This document shows, piece after piece, positions 8,526 through 17,966 of a stretch of DNA of 64,000 nt. Origin of the DNA: Mucilaginibacter limnophilus (GTDB lineage Bacteria; Bacteroidota; Bacteroidia; Sphingobacteriales; Sphingobacteriaceae). Below the pieces are notes generated by a model, which had not been told where the DNA came from, did not search any database, and saw only the letters and a list, made by a program, of their open reading frames with translations. Where the stretch lies: assembly GCF_004005815.1 (NCBI RefSeq), contig NZ_SACK01000001.1, positions 558,001 through 622,000 of the forward strand, given 5' to 3'. How positions within the stretch are numbered: the first letter of the stretch is position 1; the number at the start of each line of letters is the position of its first letter. The position numbers were made by a program, and so were the translations under genes.

Positions 8526-9986
8526 ATGAAAATCAAATATTTACTTGTCATCGCTGTATTACTTGTAGCCACAAGGAGTTTTTGCAATACTCCGGCTGAT
8601 ACCGTTCGCCTTACACTTACAGAAGTGATAGCGCTGGCCAAGGCAAACTCAATTGCCGCTAAGCAGGCTATTTCGGAAAAAGAAACTAAATATTGGGAAT
8701 GGCGTCTTTTCAGGTCGAACTACCAGCCACAGTTGTCGCTTAGTGGCAATTTGCCCGGTTATAGTAAAACTACTACGCAAGTGCTGCAGCCTGATGGTTC
8801 TATTCTTTTTCAGCAGATACATAATGATAATTCGACGCTGACGCTTGATTTCAGCCAAAGCATTACAGCCACCGGTGGTACTGTTTACGGCACTACCGAG
8901 CTACAGCGCTTCACCGATTTCGACCGTGATAACGTATTGTACAACGGGGTGCCTTATGCCATTGGCTATAGCCAGCCGCTGTTTCAATATAACAGCTTAA
9001 AGTGGGACAAAAAGATCTAGCCGCTTAAATACAAAGAAAGCAGTCAGGCTTTTATAGAGGCACAGGAACAGATAGCCGTAACTGTTGAAGGATACTTTTT
9101 CGACTTGCTGCTTGCACAGGTAAGTCTTCGTGTAGCCGAAACCAATCTGACTAACACCGAGCGTATTTTGCGTATCGCCAATACACGTTTCGAATTGGGA
9201 AAAACATCAAAGAACGAATTGCTTCAGCTGCAACTGGAGTTGTTGAATGCCCGAAAATCGGTAGGAGTAGCAAGACGTAATATTGAAATATCCACCCTTA
9301 CCTTACGCAGCTACATCGGGCTTGAGGGCGATAGCCAGTTAGCCCTTACTATACCCCAGGCAATAAGCCGTATGGAAGTTGATGCACAGACCGTGCTTGC
9401 CGAAGCCTTCGCCAACCGGTCGGACGCTATTGCTTTCGTACGGCGTCTTGCCGAGGCAAAGCGCGATGTGGCCAAAGCCAAAGGGCAAAGCGGTTTGATA
9501 GCTACGCTTACTGCTAACCTGGGATTCTCGAACAGCTCGCGTACCATTGCCGGGGTGTACCGTTCGCCGCAAAACCAACAGTTACTGCAGTTACAATTTG
9601 CCATACCGATACTGGACTGGGGGCGCTCGAAATCGCGCGTGAAAACGGCGCAGGCTAACGAGCAGTTTACCGAGTACGCCGTTGAGCAGGATAAGCAAAC
9701 CTTCAGGCAGGAGATACTTACGCAGGTAACGCTTTTTAACATGCTGAAAGAACAGATTTCCCTAACCGCGGAAGCCGACAGTATAGCCGGCGAAAAGTAC
9801 CACATTGCCCGCGAACGCTATATGCTGGGGAATCTCAGCATAACCGATCTCAGTATTGCTTTTCAGGAGAACGACCAGGCCAAGCGCGACTATGTGAATG
9901 CCCTCCGCGATTTCTGGGGCGCTTATTATCAACTACGTTATCTATCGCTTTACGACTTTGAAAAAAAACAAAAAATAACCTATTAA
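8526..9986 (+). pseudogene. TolC-family outer membrane efflux protein, interrupted by in-frame amber codon
   Basis: The gene starts at ATG 8526, 3 bases after the adaptor gene, with a signal peptide ending near Phe-Cys-Asn. It reads as a TolC-like protein up to a TAG at 9018-9020. The same frame then continues, without any shift, through a typical TolC coiled-coil repeat to the stop at 9984-9986. Together the parts give about 485 residues, the normal family length. At the stop, the sequence Lys-Lys-Ile-stop-Pro-Leu-Lys-Tyr sits where relatives usually have Glu, so one G-to-T change from GAG would explain it. It could be a true nonsense mutation or a base-calling error. Restart at a downstream codon (TTG 9105) would not give an exported protein. 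Confidence 0.85.
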
Positions 9987-10001
9987 TCACTAAATTCAAT
10001 A

Positions 10002-10670
10002 ATGATGATTTCTTTACAAAACATTGAAAAGGTATACCGTACCGATACCATACAAACACTGGCGCTGAACAACATCAGTCTTGACGTAGCTAAAGGCGAA
10101 TTCCTTTCAATAATGGGCCCATCGGGTTGTGGCAAAAGTACTTTGCTAAATATTATGGGCTTGCTGGATGCGCCGTCAAAGGGCAGTGTCAGGATAGACA
10201 GTCAGCAAACCAACAGCCTTGGAGATAAACAGCTTGCCGCTTTTCGTAATAAAAAGCTTGGTTTTATTTTCCAAAGTTATCATCTGATAAATGATTTACA
10301 GGTGCTTGATAATGTGGAACTGCCACTGCTGTACCGCGATACTACCGCCAAACAACGCCGCGAACTGGCCGCTCAAGCGCTCGAAAAGGTTGGGCTAAGC
10401 AACCGGATGAAACATTTTCCAACACAGTTATCGGGTGGACAAAGGCAGCGTGTGGCGATAGCCCGCGCCATTGTTGGCAGGCCGGAAATTATACTGGCCG
10501 ATGAGCCTACGGGTAACCTCGACAGCGTAATGGGTAACGAAATTATGGACATACTAACCGGACTTAATCAAAACGAAGGTACCACCATTGTAATGGTTAC
10601 CCACGATGAGAATATGGCGCGCAAAACCCACAGGTTGGTGAGGTTATTTGATGGGTCGCAGGTTCAGTAA
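10002..10670 (+). CDS. ABC transporter ATP-binding protein (MacB/LolD type)
   Basis: 222 residues, a stand-alone nucleotide-binding domain. Walker A Gly-Pro-Ser-Gly-Cys-Gly-Lys-Ser-Thr (39-47), Q-loop Gln91, signature Leu-Ser-Gly-Gly-Gln (143-147), Walker B Ile-Leu-Ala-Asp-Glu-Pro (164-169) and the switch His in Val-Thr-His-Asp. Subfamily features match the MacB/LolD/FtsE group, which powers mechanotransmission rather than import. It should serve the two FtsX-type permeases encoded just downstream. Two ATG codons stand in a row at 10002 and 10005; either may be used. Confidence 0.93.
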   Translation: MMISLQNIEKVYRTDTIQTLALNNISLDVAKGEFLSIMGPSGCGKSTLLNIMGLLDAPSKGSVRIDSQQTNSLGDKQLAAFRNKKLGFIFQSYHLINDLQVLDNVELPLLYRDTTAKQRRELAAQALEKVGLSNRMKHFPTQLSGGQRQRVAIARAIVGRPEIILADEPTGNLDSVMGNEIMDILTGLNQNEGTTIVMVTHDENMARKTHRLVRLFDGSQVQ

Positions 10671-10694
10671 TCATCTCTCAATATAAAGAACATT

Positions 10695-11927
10695 ATGCTA
10701 AAAAATTATTTCAAAATAGCCATAGCAGTGCTAAAAAGGCGCAAGTTTTTTACCTTCATCAGCCTGTTTGGTATAAGCTTTACTATTACCATATTAATGG
10801 TGGCTACCGCTTTTATTGATAAGGTGATAAACGATACCTATCCCGACAAAAAACGCGAGCGCTCGTTATACATCACGAAAATGGAGCTTCGGGGTAAGGA
10901 GTCGATGAACGGCGGCACAATATCCTATCATTTTCTCAACCACTTTGTAGGGAGTTTAAAAACACCGGTTAAGCTGGCCATATCATCAATGTGGCAGGGC
11001 ACCAACACCTATGTTAACGATAAAAAAATCGCCATAAACTATAAATATGTAAATGCCGATTACTGGGACGTTCTGGAATATGATTTTATAGAAGGCAAGC
11101 CTTTCACCAAACAGCAAATAGCCAACGTCGAACGGGTTACGGTTATCTCCGAAGATATTAAAAAGCAATATTTCGGTAACGACGACGCGCCGGTTTTAGG
11201 CAAATACATTGAAGCTGATAACGAAAAATACCGCATAAGCGGCGTGGTTAAAAGCGTACCCATAACCAGTTACCAGTTTTACAGCGATATCTATCTGCCT
11301 TATACTTTATCAAAAACTGATTATAAAGACACAGGCTATATGGGGCCTTACATGGCAATATTACTTGCACCAACCGTAAACGATGTCGACAAGATGCAGA
11401 AAGAGTTTAACCAGATGGCGAAGAAGGTACCCATTCCTGATAAGAAAATGTGGGACCACCTGAACGTGCACGCCGACCCATATGTGGAAAGCTACGTACG
11501 GTCGGGTAACGAGCAGCGGTCGGGCATGGTATATGCCATAACGGCTTTGGTTTGCTTTGTGTTGCTGGTAACCCTGCTGCCAACGCTAAACCTGGTAAAT
11601 ATCAACATTACCCGTATCATGGAGCGTTCATCAGAGATTGGCGTGCGTAAAGCATTTGGCGCATCGTCAAAAACGCTGGTTTATCAATTCATTGTCGAAA
11701 ATATCATTCTCACGTTTATTGGTGGGGCAATAGGTATTGTGTTGTCATTCATCGCCCTTCAAATTATTAATCGTGCCGAACTGATAGCTAATCTTAACCT
11801 CAGCGTCAACTTCACGGTGTTAGGATATGCAATTTTGATATGTCTGTTCTTCGGTCTGCTATCAGGGGTGTACCCGGCGTGGCGCATGTCGAGGTTAAAT
11901 GTGGTAACCGCCCTAAAGGCACAATAA
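10695..11927 (+). CDS. ABC transporter permease, FtsX/MacB type (first of pair)
   Basis: 410 residues. N-terminal TM helix (about 20-42), a large periplasmic MacB-PCD domain (about 45-275), then three TM helices (about 280-305, 335-360, 375-400) with the FtsX-domain signature Glu-Ile-Gly-Val-Arg-Lys-Ala-Phe-Gly-Ala. It should form the membrane part of the pump with the next gene. Encoded 24 bases after the ATPase gene. Substrate is unknown; MacB-like pumps move antibiotics, peptides or lipids. Confidence 0.9.
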   Translation: MLKNYFKIAIAVLKRRKFFTFISLFGISFTITILMVATAFIDKVINDTYPDKKRERSLYITKMELRGKESMNGGTISYHFLNHFVGSLKTPVKLAISSMWQGTNTYVNDKKIAINYKYVNADYWDVLEYDFIEGKPFTKQQIANVERVTVISEDIKKQYFGNDDAPVLGKYIEADNEKYRISGVVKSVPITSYQFYSDIYLPYTLSKTDYKDTGYMGPYMAILLAPTVNDVDKMQKEFNQMAKKVPIPDKKMWDHLNVHADPYVESYVRSGNEQRSGMVYAITALVCFVLLVTLLPTLNLVNINITRIMERSSEIGVRKAFGASSKTLVYQFIVENIILTFIGGAIGIVLSFIALQIINRAELIANLNLSVNFTVLGYAILICLFFGLLSGVYPAWRMSRLNVVTALKAQ

Positions 11928-11951
11928 TTATCAATCTTAAAAAGAAATAAA

Positions 11952-13133
11952 ATGGTAAAGCATTTATTTAAACTGATATGGAACAAAAAGAAGCAAAACT
12001 TCCTGCTGTTCTCCGAGATATTTGTCTCCTTCCTGGTAATATTTGGTGTATTCACCTTTGGCGTTTATGCCTACAAAAATTATATGGCGCCTATGAATTT
12101 TGAGTACGAAGATGTATGGGTAATCAGCTACACCAATCCGTTGAAAACAGAAAATACCGATTCGCTGGAGCTTTTTTATTCAACCGTAAAGCAAAATATA
12201 AAAGCTGTGCCTGGGGTAATCGAGGCAAGTTATCAAAGTGCAAATTTCCCGTTTTCAATGTCGATGATGACCGGTAATATTAAAGCGAATGGAAGGGACA
12301 TTAACCCGGTGAACATCTATGATATAGACGACGATTATGCGAAAGTTCTGAACGCTAAAATGGTGGAGGGACGCTGGTACAATAAAAGTGATGCAGTAAA
12401 CAACAAGGTGATCGTAATAAACAAAAAGCTCAAAGAAACCATTTTCGGCAGCGGCAGCGCCGTAGGTAAGTACGTTGATGGCGAAAACGCTAAAGACGGT
12501 AAACGTATAATAGGGGTGGTTGAAGACTTGAAAACCGAGGGCGATTATCAGACTGTAGGCTATGGCGCTTACAGGAGGCTCGACACGGCCGGTTTCAAAT
12601 GGATAGGGACCATGCTGGTTAAAGTCAAGCCGGGCGCCGATGCCGCTTTTGAGGGGCGTTTGTATAAAACTATGGCCAACTCGCTGAAAAATTCAAACGT
12701 AGAGATCGAACATTTAAACAACAAATTAACAAGTAAAAACAAGTTCACGCTGGTACCCTTAATTATCCTTTCAATAGTAGCAGCATTTCTTATCATTAAC
12801 GTGGCGCTTGGTTTGTTTGGCGTGCTTTGGTATAATATCAACAAACGTCGTGGCGAAATTGGCTTGCGCAGAGCTATAGGTGCAACGGGCGATTCGGTAT
12901 CGTGGCAGTTGGTTGGCGAATCGTTGATACTGGCTACTTTTTCGCTGCTTATCGGGTCGTTTTTCGCGGTGCAGTTCCCGTTATTAAATGTGTTTGATTT
13001 ACCTGCAATAGTGTATGTGATTTCGATATTGCTGGCTGTAATATTTATTTACCTGCTGGTGTTGATATGCGCGTTATATCCCGGCAAGCAGGCGGCTAAT
13101 ATTTACCCGGCAGTTGCCCTGCACGAAGAATAA
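11952..13133 (+). CDS. ABC transporter permease, FtsX/MacB type (second of pair)
   Basis: 393 residues with the same plan as its upstream neighbour: a TM helix at about 18-40, a periplasmic domain at about 45-260, and three C-terminal TM helices with Glu-Ile-Gly-Leu-Arg-Arg-Ala-Ile-Gly-Ala before the second. The two are homologous but clearly diverged, so the pump is probably a heterodimer rather than the MacB homodimer. The regulator gene follows after 20 bases. Confidence 0.88.
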   Translation: MVKHLFKLIWNKKKQNFLLFSEIFVSFLVIFGVFTFGVYAYKNYMAPMNFEYEDVWVISYTNPLKTENTDSLELFYSTVKQNIKAVPGVIEASYQSANFPFSMSMMTGNIKANGRDINPVNIYDIDDDYAKVLNAKMVEGRWYNKSDAVNNKVIVINKKLKETIFGSGSAVGKYVDGENAKDGKRIIGVVEDLKTEGDYQTVGYGAYRRLDTAGFKWIGTMLVKVKPGADAAFEGRLYKTMANSLKNSNVEIEHLNNKLTSKNKFTLVPLIILSIVAAFLIINVALGLFGVLWYNINKRRGEIGLRRAIGATGDSVSWQLVGESLILATFSLLIGSFFAVQFPLLNVFDLPAIVYVISILLAVIFIYLLVLICALYPGKQAANIYPAVALHEE

Positions 13134-13153
13134 TTACGACATTAGTCCCTTGT

Positions 13154-14527
13154 ATGATATTGATCATTGATGATGATATGGCCGTTCGCACATCGTTGCT
13201 GCTGCTTTTAAAAAGTGAGCGGTATAATGTGCTTGCGGCCGGCACACCGGTTGAGGGTTTGCTAATGGTAAAAAAGGAACGCCCTCAACTGGTTATACTC
13301 GACCTTAATTTTTCCATAGATACATCGGGAGAGGAAGGGCTCGATCTGCTGAGACGTATCAAGAATATCGACCCAACATTACCCGTAATACTGATAACCG
13401 GCTGGGGTAGCATAGAGCTTGCCGTACGTGGTATGAAACTTGGGGCTAATGACTTTATTAACAAACCCTGGAATAACGAGCATTTGCTGCAATCAGTAAA
13501 AACACTGCTCGACCTGAAAGGAAAAACCAGCCAGAAGCATACCCGCAAACAACTTGATACGCAATACAATTTCAAACACATCATAGGGGATGACCCAAAG
13601 ATGCTGGAGATACTTGACACCATAGGCCGCGTAGCATCAACCGACGCTTCGATACTGATAATGGGCGAAAGCGGCACGGGTAAAGAATTGATTGCCGAGG
13701 CCATCCATCAAAACAGCAAGCGTACCAATAAGCCTTTCATTAAGGTGAATTTAGGCGGTATATCAACTTCATTGTTTGAAAGCGAAATGTTCGGCCACAT
13801 GCGCGGCGCCTTTACCGACGCGCGTTTCGACCGTACAGGCCGTTTCGAAATGGCCAACAAGGGCACCATATTTCTGGATGAGATAGGCGACCTCGATCCC
13901 GGCAGCCAGGTGAAATTACTACGTGTATTGCAGGACCGTACCTATGAAGTACTGGGCAGTAGCCGCACAAAAGCTGTTGATGTGCGTGTGGTATGCGCCA
14001 CTAACAAAAATCTAAACGAAATGGTAGCCCGCGGCAGTTTCAGGGAAGATTTGTTGTACCGCATCAATCTAATTACCATTTACCTGCCCGCCTTGCGTGA
14101 ACGCCCGGGTGATATTCCTCTTTTGGTAAATTATTTTATTAGTAATCTTAAGGAAATATATAATCGCCCAAGCTTGACGGTAACTGATACCGCCATGAAA
14201 TGGTTGCAGCAATTGCCGTTGCCGGGCAATATCCGCCAGCTAAAAAATATTGTTGAGCGTTCCGTACTTGTCAGCAAGAACGATCAGCTGGATATTGAAA
14301 CCTTCAGAAACCAGATTGAAGCAACGCCAACCAAAAAAGGTAATACCCAAATACCTGATGTAGGTGATTTTACCCTCGAGCAAATGGAAATCCAGATGAT
14401 AAAAAAGGCGATGGAGTATCATCAGAATAAAATTGGCAAGGCCGCCCGCTCGCTTGGGCTTACCCGAAGCTCGCTATACCGCAGGCTCGAAAAATACAAC
14501 ATTCCGTACGATGAAACTGAGGACTAA
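13154..14527 (+). CDS. Sigma-54-dependent response regulator with GAFTDA loop
   Basis: 457 residues. Receiver with Asp6-Asp8 pocket, phospho-Asp50 and Lys104; AAA+ domain with Walker A Gly-Glu-Ser-Gly-Thr-Gly-Lys-Glu (171-178) and Walker B (239-244); Fis-type helix-turn-helix near 415-450. The sigma-54 contact loop reads Gly-Ala-Phe-Thr-Asp-Ala (218-223), with Asp in place of the usual second Gly. The gene lies inside the efflux operon and the operon has a sigma-54 promoter, so it most likely activates its own operon. The partner kinase gene starts inside its last codons. Confidence 0.92.
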   Translation: MILIIDDDMAVRTSLLLLLKSERYNVLAAGTPVEGLLMVKKERPQLVILDLNFSIDTSGEEGLDLLRRIKNIDPTLPVILITGWGSIELAVRGMKLGANDFINKPWNNEHLLQSVKTLLDLKGKTSQKHTRKQLDTQYNFKHIIGDDPKMLEILDTIGRVASTDASILIMGESGTGKELIAEAIHQNSKRTNKPFIKVNLGGISTSLFESEMFGHMRGAFTDARFDRTGRFEMANKGTIFLDEIGDLDPGSQVKLLRVLQDRTYEVLGSSRTKAVDVRVVCATNKNLNEMVARGSFREDLLYRINLITIYLPALRERPGDIPLLVNYFISNLKEIYNRPSLTVTDTAMKWLQQLPLPGNIRQLKNIVERSVLVSKNDQLDIETFRNQIEATPTKKGNTQIPDVGDFTLEQMEIQMIKKAMEYHQNKIGKAARSLGLTRSSLYRRLEKYNIPYDETED

Positions 14528-15809
14528 GTTCATCCTGTTTGTCACCATTTTGCACCTGCTTACGCTGGTGCTTACCTTCTATATTTTTAAGAATGACAAG
14601 CCGCTGTTTATCCTGTCGGAAGTATTCGTTATCATTTCGGTACTCATCGCCTGGAATTTATACCGCCAGTTGATACAACCATTGAAATTTTTAATGACAG
14701 GTATTGAAGCCATTAAAGACCAGGATTTCAACGTCGAATTTTTACCGACCGGCAAGCACGAAGTTGACCAAATGATAGGTGTGTATAATCAAATGATAGC
14801 CCGCTTACGCACCGAACGCACGATACAGGAACAGCAGCATTTTTTTCTCGAAAAGCTCATAAATACTTCGCCAACGGGTATCATTATACTTGATTTTGAT
14901 GAACAGATACAACAGATAAACCCTAAGGCACTGCAGTTGCTTCAGCTTAATGAAAAGGATATCATTAAACATAAAGCAGGCGATTTGCAGGGAGATTTTT
15001 TTCAGCATATTACCTCGTTAAACACCGGCGAAACCAAAACTGTACGACTGGCGGGGCATACTACTGTTAAAATACAGCGTTCGCATTTTATTGACAGGGG
15101 CTTTCCGCGGCATTTTATAATGATAGAGGAGATGACCGCCGAGATAATAGCCGCCGAAAAGAATGCCTATGGCAAGGTAATCCGCATGATGGCACATGAG
15201 GTGAATAATACCATTGGTCCGGTGAATTCAATCATACAGTCGTCGTTGGCTACCAATGCGTTGTGGCAGGTGCCCGATACTATTGCTATACATGATGCCT
15301 TGCAGGTAGCTATGGAACGCAACTACAACTTGAACATCTTCATGCGCAATTTTGCCGATTTGGTGAAGCTGCCCGAACCCAGAACAAGCAAGACCGATCT
15401 TAACAAGCTTCTGCAGAACGTGGTAAAGCTGATGGAACTGCCTGCAAAAGAAAGACACATCGCACTCAAGTTTGATGGAACCGACCCTCCATTTTATATA
15501 ACTGCTGATGAACAATTGCTGGAACAGGCACTGGTGAATATTGTAAAAAATGCCATTGAAGCTATTGATAAAAATGGTGAGATCAACCTCGTTTTAGACT
15601 ATAGGAACCGTACGCTTAAAATTCAGGACACCGGTAAGGGGATCTCTGACAAAGAAAGCGAATTGTTGTTTACGCCTTTTTTTAGTACCAAAAAAGACGG
15701 GCAGGGGATAGGACTTACCCTTGTACGTGAGATACTTGTAAAGCACGGATTTTCATTCGCTCTAAAAACAATCCAACAAAATTATACTGTTTTTCTAATT
15801 AAGTTTTAA
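14511..15809 (+). CDS. NtrB-like sensor histidine kinase
   Basis: The ATG at 14511 lies within the end of the regulator gene (17-base overlap), and gives 432 residues starting right before the first TM helix. Two TM helices (about 5-26, 31-52) with almost no external loop, a HAMP-like linker (about 55-105), a PAS-like domain (about 112-210), dimerisation helix with Met-Ala-His-Glu-Val-Asn-Asn (His229) and an HATPase domain with Asp-Thr-Gly-Lys-Gly and Gly-Gln-Gly-Ile-Gly-Leu. The short loop suggests it senses a membrane or internal signal, perhaps the pumped compound. It should phosphorylate the upstream regulator. Confidence 0.9.
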   Translation: MKLRTKFILFVTILHLLTLVLTFYIFKNDKPLFILSEVFVIISVLIAWNLYRQLIQPLKFLMTGIEAIKDQDFNVEFLPTGKHEVDQMIGVYNQMIARLRTERTIQEQQHFFLEKLINTSPTGIIILDFDEQIQQINPKALQLLQLNEKDIIKHKAGDLQGDFFQHITSLNTGETKTVRLAGHTTVKIQRSHFIDRGFPRHFIMIEEMTAEIIAAEKNAYGKVIRMMAHEVNNTIGPVNSIIQSSLATNALWQVPDTIAIHDALQVAMERNYNLNIFMRNFADLVKLPEPRTSKTDLNKLLQNVVKLMELPAKERHIALKFDGTDPPFYITADEQLLEQALVNIVKNAIEAIDKNGEINLVLDYRNRTLKIQDTGKGISDKESELLFTPFFSTKKDGQGIGLTLVREILVKHGFSFALKTIQQNYTVFLIKF

Positions 15810-15838
15810 GCAACCGGTTTTTTAAATAAAATAAATAG

Positions 15839-15868
15839 CTATACTTGTTGTAGAATAGTATAGTACAA
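15839..15868. promoter_or_regulatory. Probable GntR-family operator and promoter
   Basis: An inverted repeat CTATACT-N11-AGTATAG (15839-15845 and 15857-15863) is followed by GTACAA (15863-15868), three bases before the ATG. TAGAATAGTATAG (15851-15863) recurs exactly at 20692-20704 before susC. TATACTTG at 15840-15847 is one base from the Bacteroidetes -7 box TAnnTTTG, so a bound repressor would cover the transcription start. Confidence 0.55.
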
Positions 15869-15870
15869 GT

Positions 15871-17901
15871 ATGTTCAATAAATACCGCTTGCTTTTTATT
15901 GCGATTGTCGTTTTCGTCATAACAAATGCAGAAGCAAATTCACCTCGAACTATAAAAATTGCTTACGGCAAAACAGGTAATATTCGGTATAACCTGCAAT
16001 CCAGTACAATGCAGGTGTTCCAATCGGGTAAACGCTTCATGTATGATGGTACTTTTAATGTAAAAGATGATGGCAGGATTGTAAATATCAGAGAATACAA
16101 AACAAAAACCTTCACTAAAAAAAGCATTAAAGATGCTTTTGGTGCTGGTTTCAAAAACATAATTGAATACCATTCCCCAAAACTCCCAACCATTCAGCAT
16201 ATTATTTATACTTACCCCGACAGGAATTATTTTTTTATAGAAGTTGTTCTGAAAGGTGATAATCTTAAATCCGGTTACCTTGCCCCGCTTACTGGAAAAT
16301 TTGCAAATGTTGATTCAGCAGCACAACGCTCGCTTTTTGTGCCTTTTGATAATGATGCCTGGATACGGTATGATGCCAAAGAATTTAAGCAAGAAATTGA
16401 AAACACAAGTTCAGAGGTTAGTGCTGTGTATAGTGAGACCACGCAACATGCTATAGTTATTGGTTCGGTAGAACACGAGGTTTGGAAATCAGGGGTAAAA
16501 ACTAAGGCCGGTATCTCAGAAAATGAATTAGTGGCTTTTTCAGGTTATGCAGATAAAGAGGTAACCAGAGATCAGCGCGAACATGGCTGCCTCGAAGGTT
16601 CGCAGATACGGTCGGCTAAGTTTTTAGTAGGATATTTTGCCGACTGGAGAACCGGACTGGAAGAGTATGCAAAGGCTAACCGGATTGCTGAAAAACCTTT
16701 CGTTTTTAATTGGACGCAGCCAACACCTATAGGATGGAACAGTTGGGGCGTATTGCAGCAAAATATCACTTATGACAATGCAACAAAGGTTGTTGACTTT
16801 TTTGCTGACAGCCTGAAATGTTTCAGAAACGGGAAGGACTTTTATATCGATCTTGATTCGTACTGGGACAAGATGATAAAGGGTGGTTATGAGGGAGATT
16901 TTTCAGAACTCAAACGTTTTGCCGACTACTGTGTAAAAAGAGGTCTTAAACCGGGTGTTTATTGGGCGCCGTTTACCGATTGGGGGTATGGATCAGGCGC
17001 GCAGCGCCGGGCCGAAGGAAGTACTTACACTTTTGGCGAAATGTGGACCAAAGTGAACGGTGGATACCATGATTTTGATGGCGCGCGTGCATTGGATCCA
17101 ACCCATCCCGGCACGCAGCAAAGAATAAAATTGGTAATCAGCAAGCTAAAGGAATGTGGCTTCGAAATGATTAAAATAGATTTTCTTGGTCATGCGGCTA
17201 TTGAAGCCGATAATTTTTATGATAAAAATTTACATACCGGCATGCAGGCTTACAAAGCAGGTATGGAGTACCTGCTGAAACAACTGGATGGAAAAATGCT
17301 TATTTACGCAGCTATTTCGCCAACTATGGCATCAGGCCGGTACGTTCACACACGTCGTATTGCCTGTGATGCTTTTAAAGCGATAAACGAAACCGAATAT
17401 ACACTCAACAGCTTAAACTATGGCTGGTGGCAAACATATCTTTATAATTATGTTGATGCCGATCATGTTGTATTAAATACTCAAACTCTTGGCGAGAACC
17501 GAGCACGTACGCTTTCGGCGGTTATAACCGGTACATTTATTACCGGTGACGACTTTTCAACCCCGGGTATATGGACAGCACGCGCTAAAGACCTCTTTCA
17601 AAAAGAAGAGTTATTGAAACTTGTTGCAAAAGGCAAATCATTCAGGCCATTGAATGGCAATACCGGAAAATCGGCTAATGAAGTGTTTTGGAAAATAACC
17701 GATGGTTTCTGTTATCTTGCGGTGTTTAACTTTACTGACGCGGAGAAGGCAATAAGAATTGATTTGACCAAAGCAGGGCTGTCAGCAACAAATGAGTATG
17801 CTGCTTCGGATGTTTTTTCAGGTAGTCAATATCACGTAGCGCAGAATAAAGAAGTTACCGTTTCAGCCAAAGATGCAGTATTACTAAAAATTAAACTATA
17901 A
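15871..17901 (+). CDS. Alpha-galactosidase-like glycoside hydrolase (clan GH-D, GH27/GH36-type)
   Basis: 676 residues with a signal peptide (about 1-22). An N-terminal beta-domain (about 25-270) precedes a TIM barrel that opens with Gly-Trp-Asn-Ser-Trp-Gly (288-293), the hallmark of melibiase-type enzymes. Asp437 in Lys-Ile-Asp-Phe is the likely nucleophile; Asp in Ala-Cys-Asp-Ala-Phe further on is a candidate acid/base. A C-terminal beta-domain ends the chain. Clan members remove terminal alpha-galactose (or related sugars). It is the first PUL gene, with a probable repressor site next to its start. The assignment to a family number is uncertain. Confidence 0.78.
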   Translation: MFNKYRLLFIAIVVFVITNAEANSPRTIKIAYGKTGNIRYNLQSSTMQVFQSGKRFMYDGTFNVKDDGRIVNIREYKTKTFTKKSIKDAFGAGFKNIIEYHSPKLPTIQHIIYTYPDRNYFFIEVVLKGDNLKSGYLAPLTGKFANVDSAAQRSLFVPFDNDAWIRYDAKEFKQEIENTSSEVSAVYSETTQHAIVIGSVEHEVWKSGVKTKAGISENELVAFSGYADKEVTRDQREHGCLEGSQIRSAKFLVGYFADWRTGLEEYAKANRIAEKPFVFNWTQPTPIGWNSWGVLQQNITYDNATKVVDFFADSLKCFRNGKDFYIDLDSYWDKMIKGGYEGDFSELKRFADYCVKRGLKPGVYWAPFTDWGYGSGAQRRAEGSTYTFGEMWTKVNGGYHDFDGARALDPTHPGTQQRIKLVISKLKECGFEMIKIDFLGHAAIEADNFYDKNLHTGMQAYKAGMEYLLKQLDGKMLIYAAISPTMASGRYVHTRRIACDAFKAINETEYTLNSLNYGWWQTYLYNYVDADHVVLNTQTLGENRARTLSAVITGTFITGDDFSTPGIWTARAKDLFQKEELLKLVAKGKSFRPLNGNTGKSANEVFWKITDGFCYLAVFNFTDAEKAIRIDLTKAGLSATNEYAASDVFSGSQYHVAQNKEVTVSAKDAVLLKIKL

Positions 17902-17966
17902 TACCTGAGTAACAGCAAAGCTACCTGTGACTATTGCTGATTCCTCATAAACTGTAAACATACTTA

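Noticed and set aside
9311..9805. 164-codon minus-strand frame inside the TolC-like gene
   Set aside because: Shadow frame; the plus-strand TolC coiled-coil sequence is clear.
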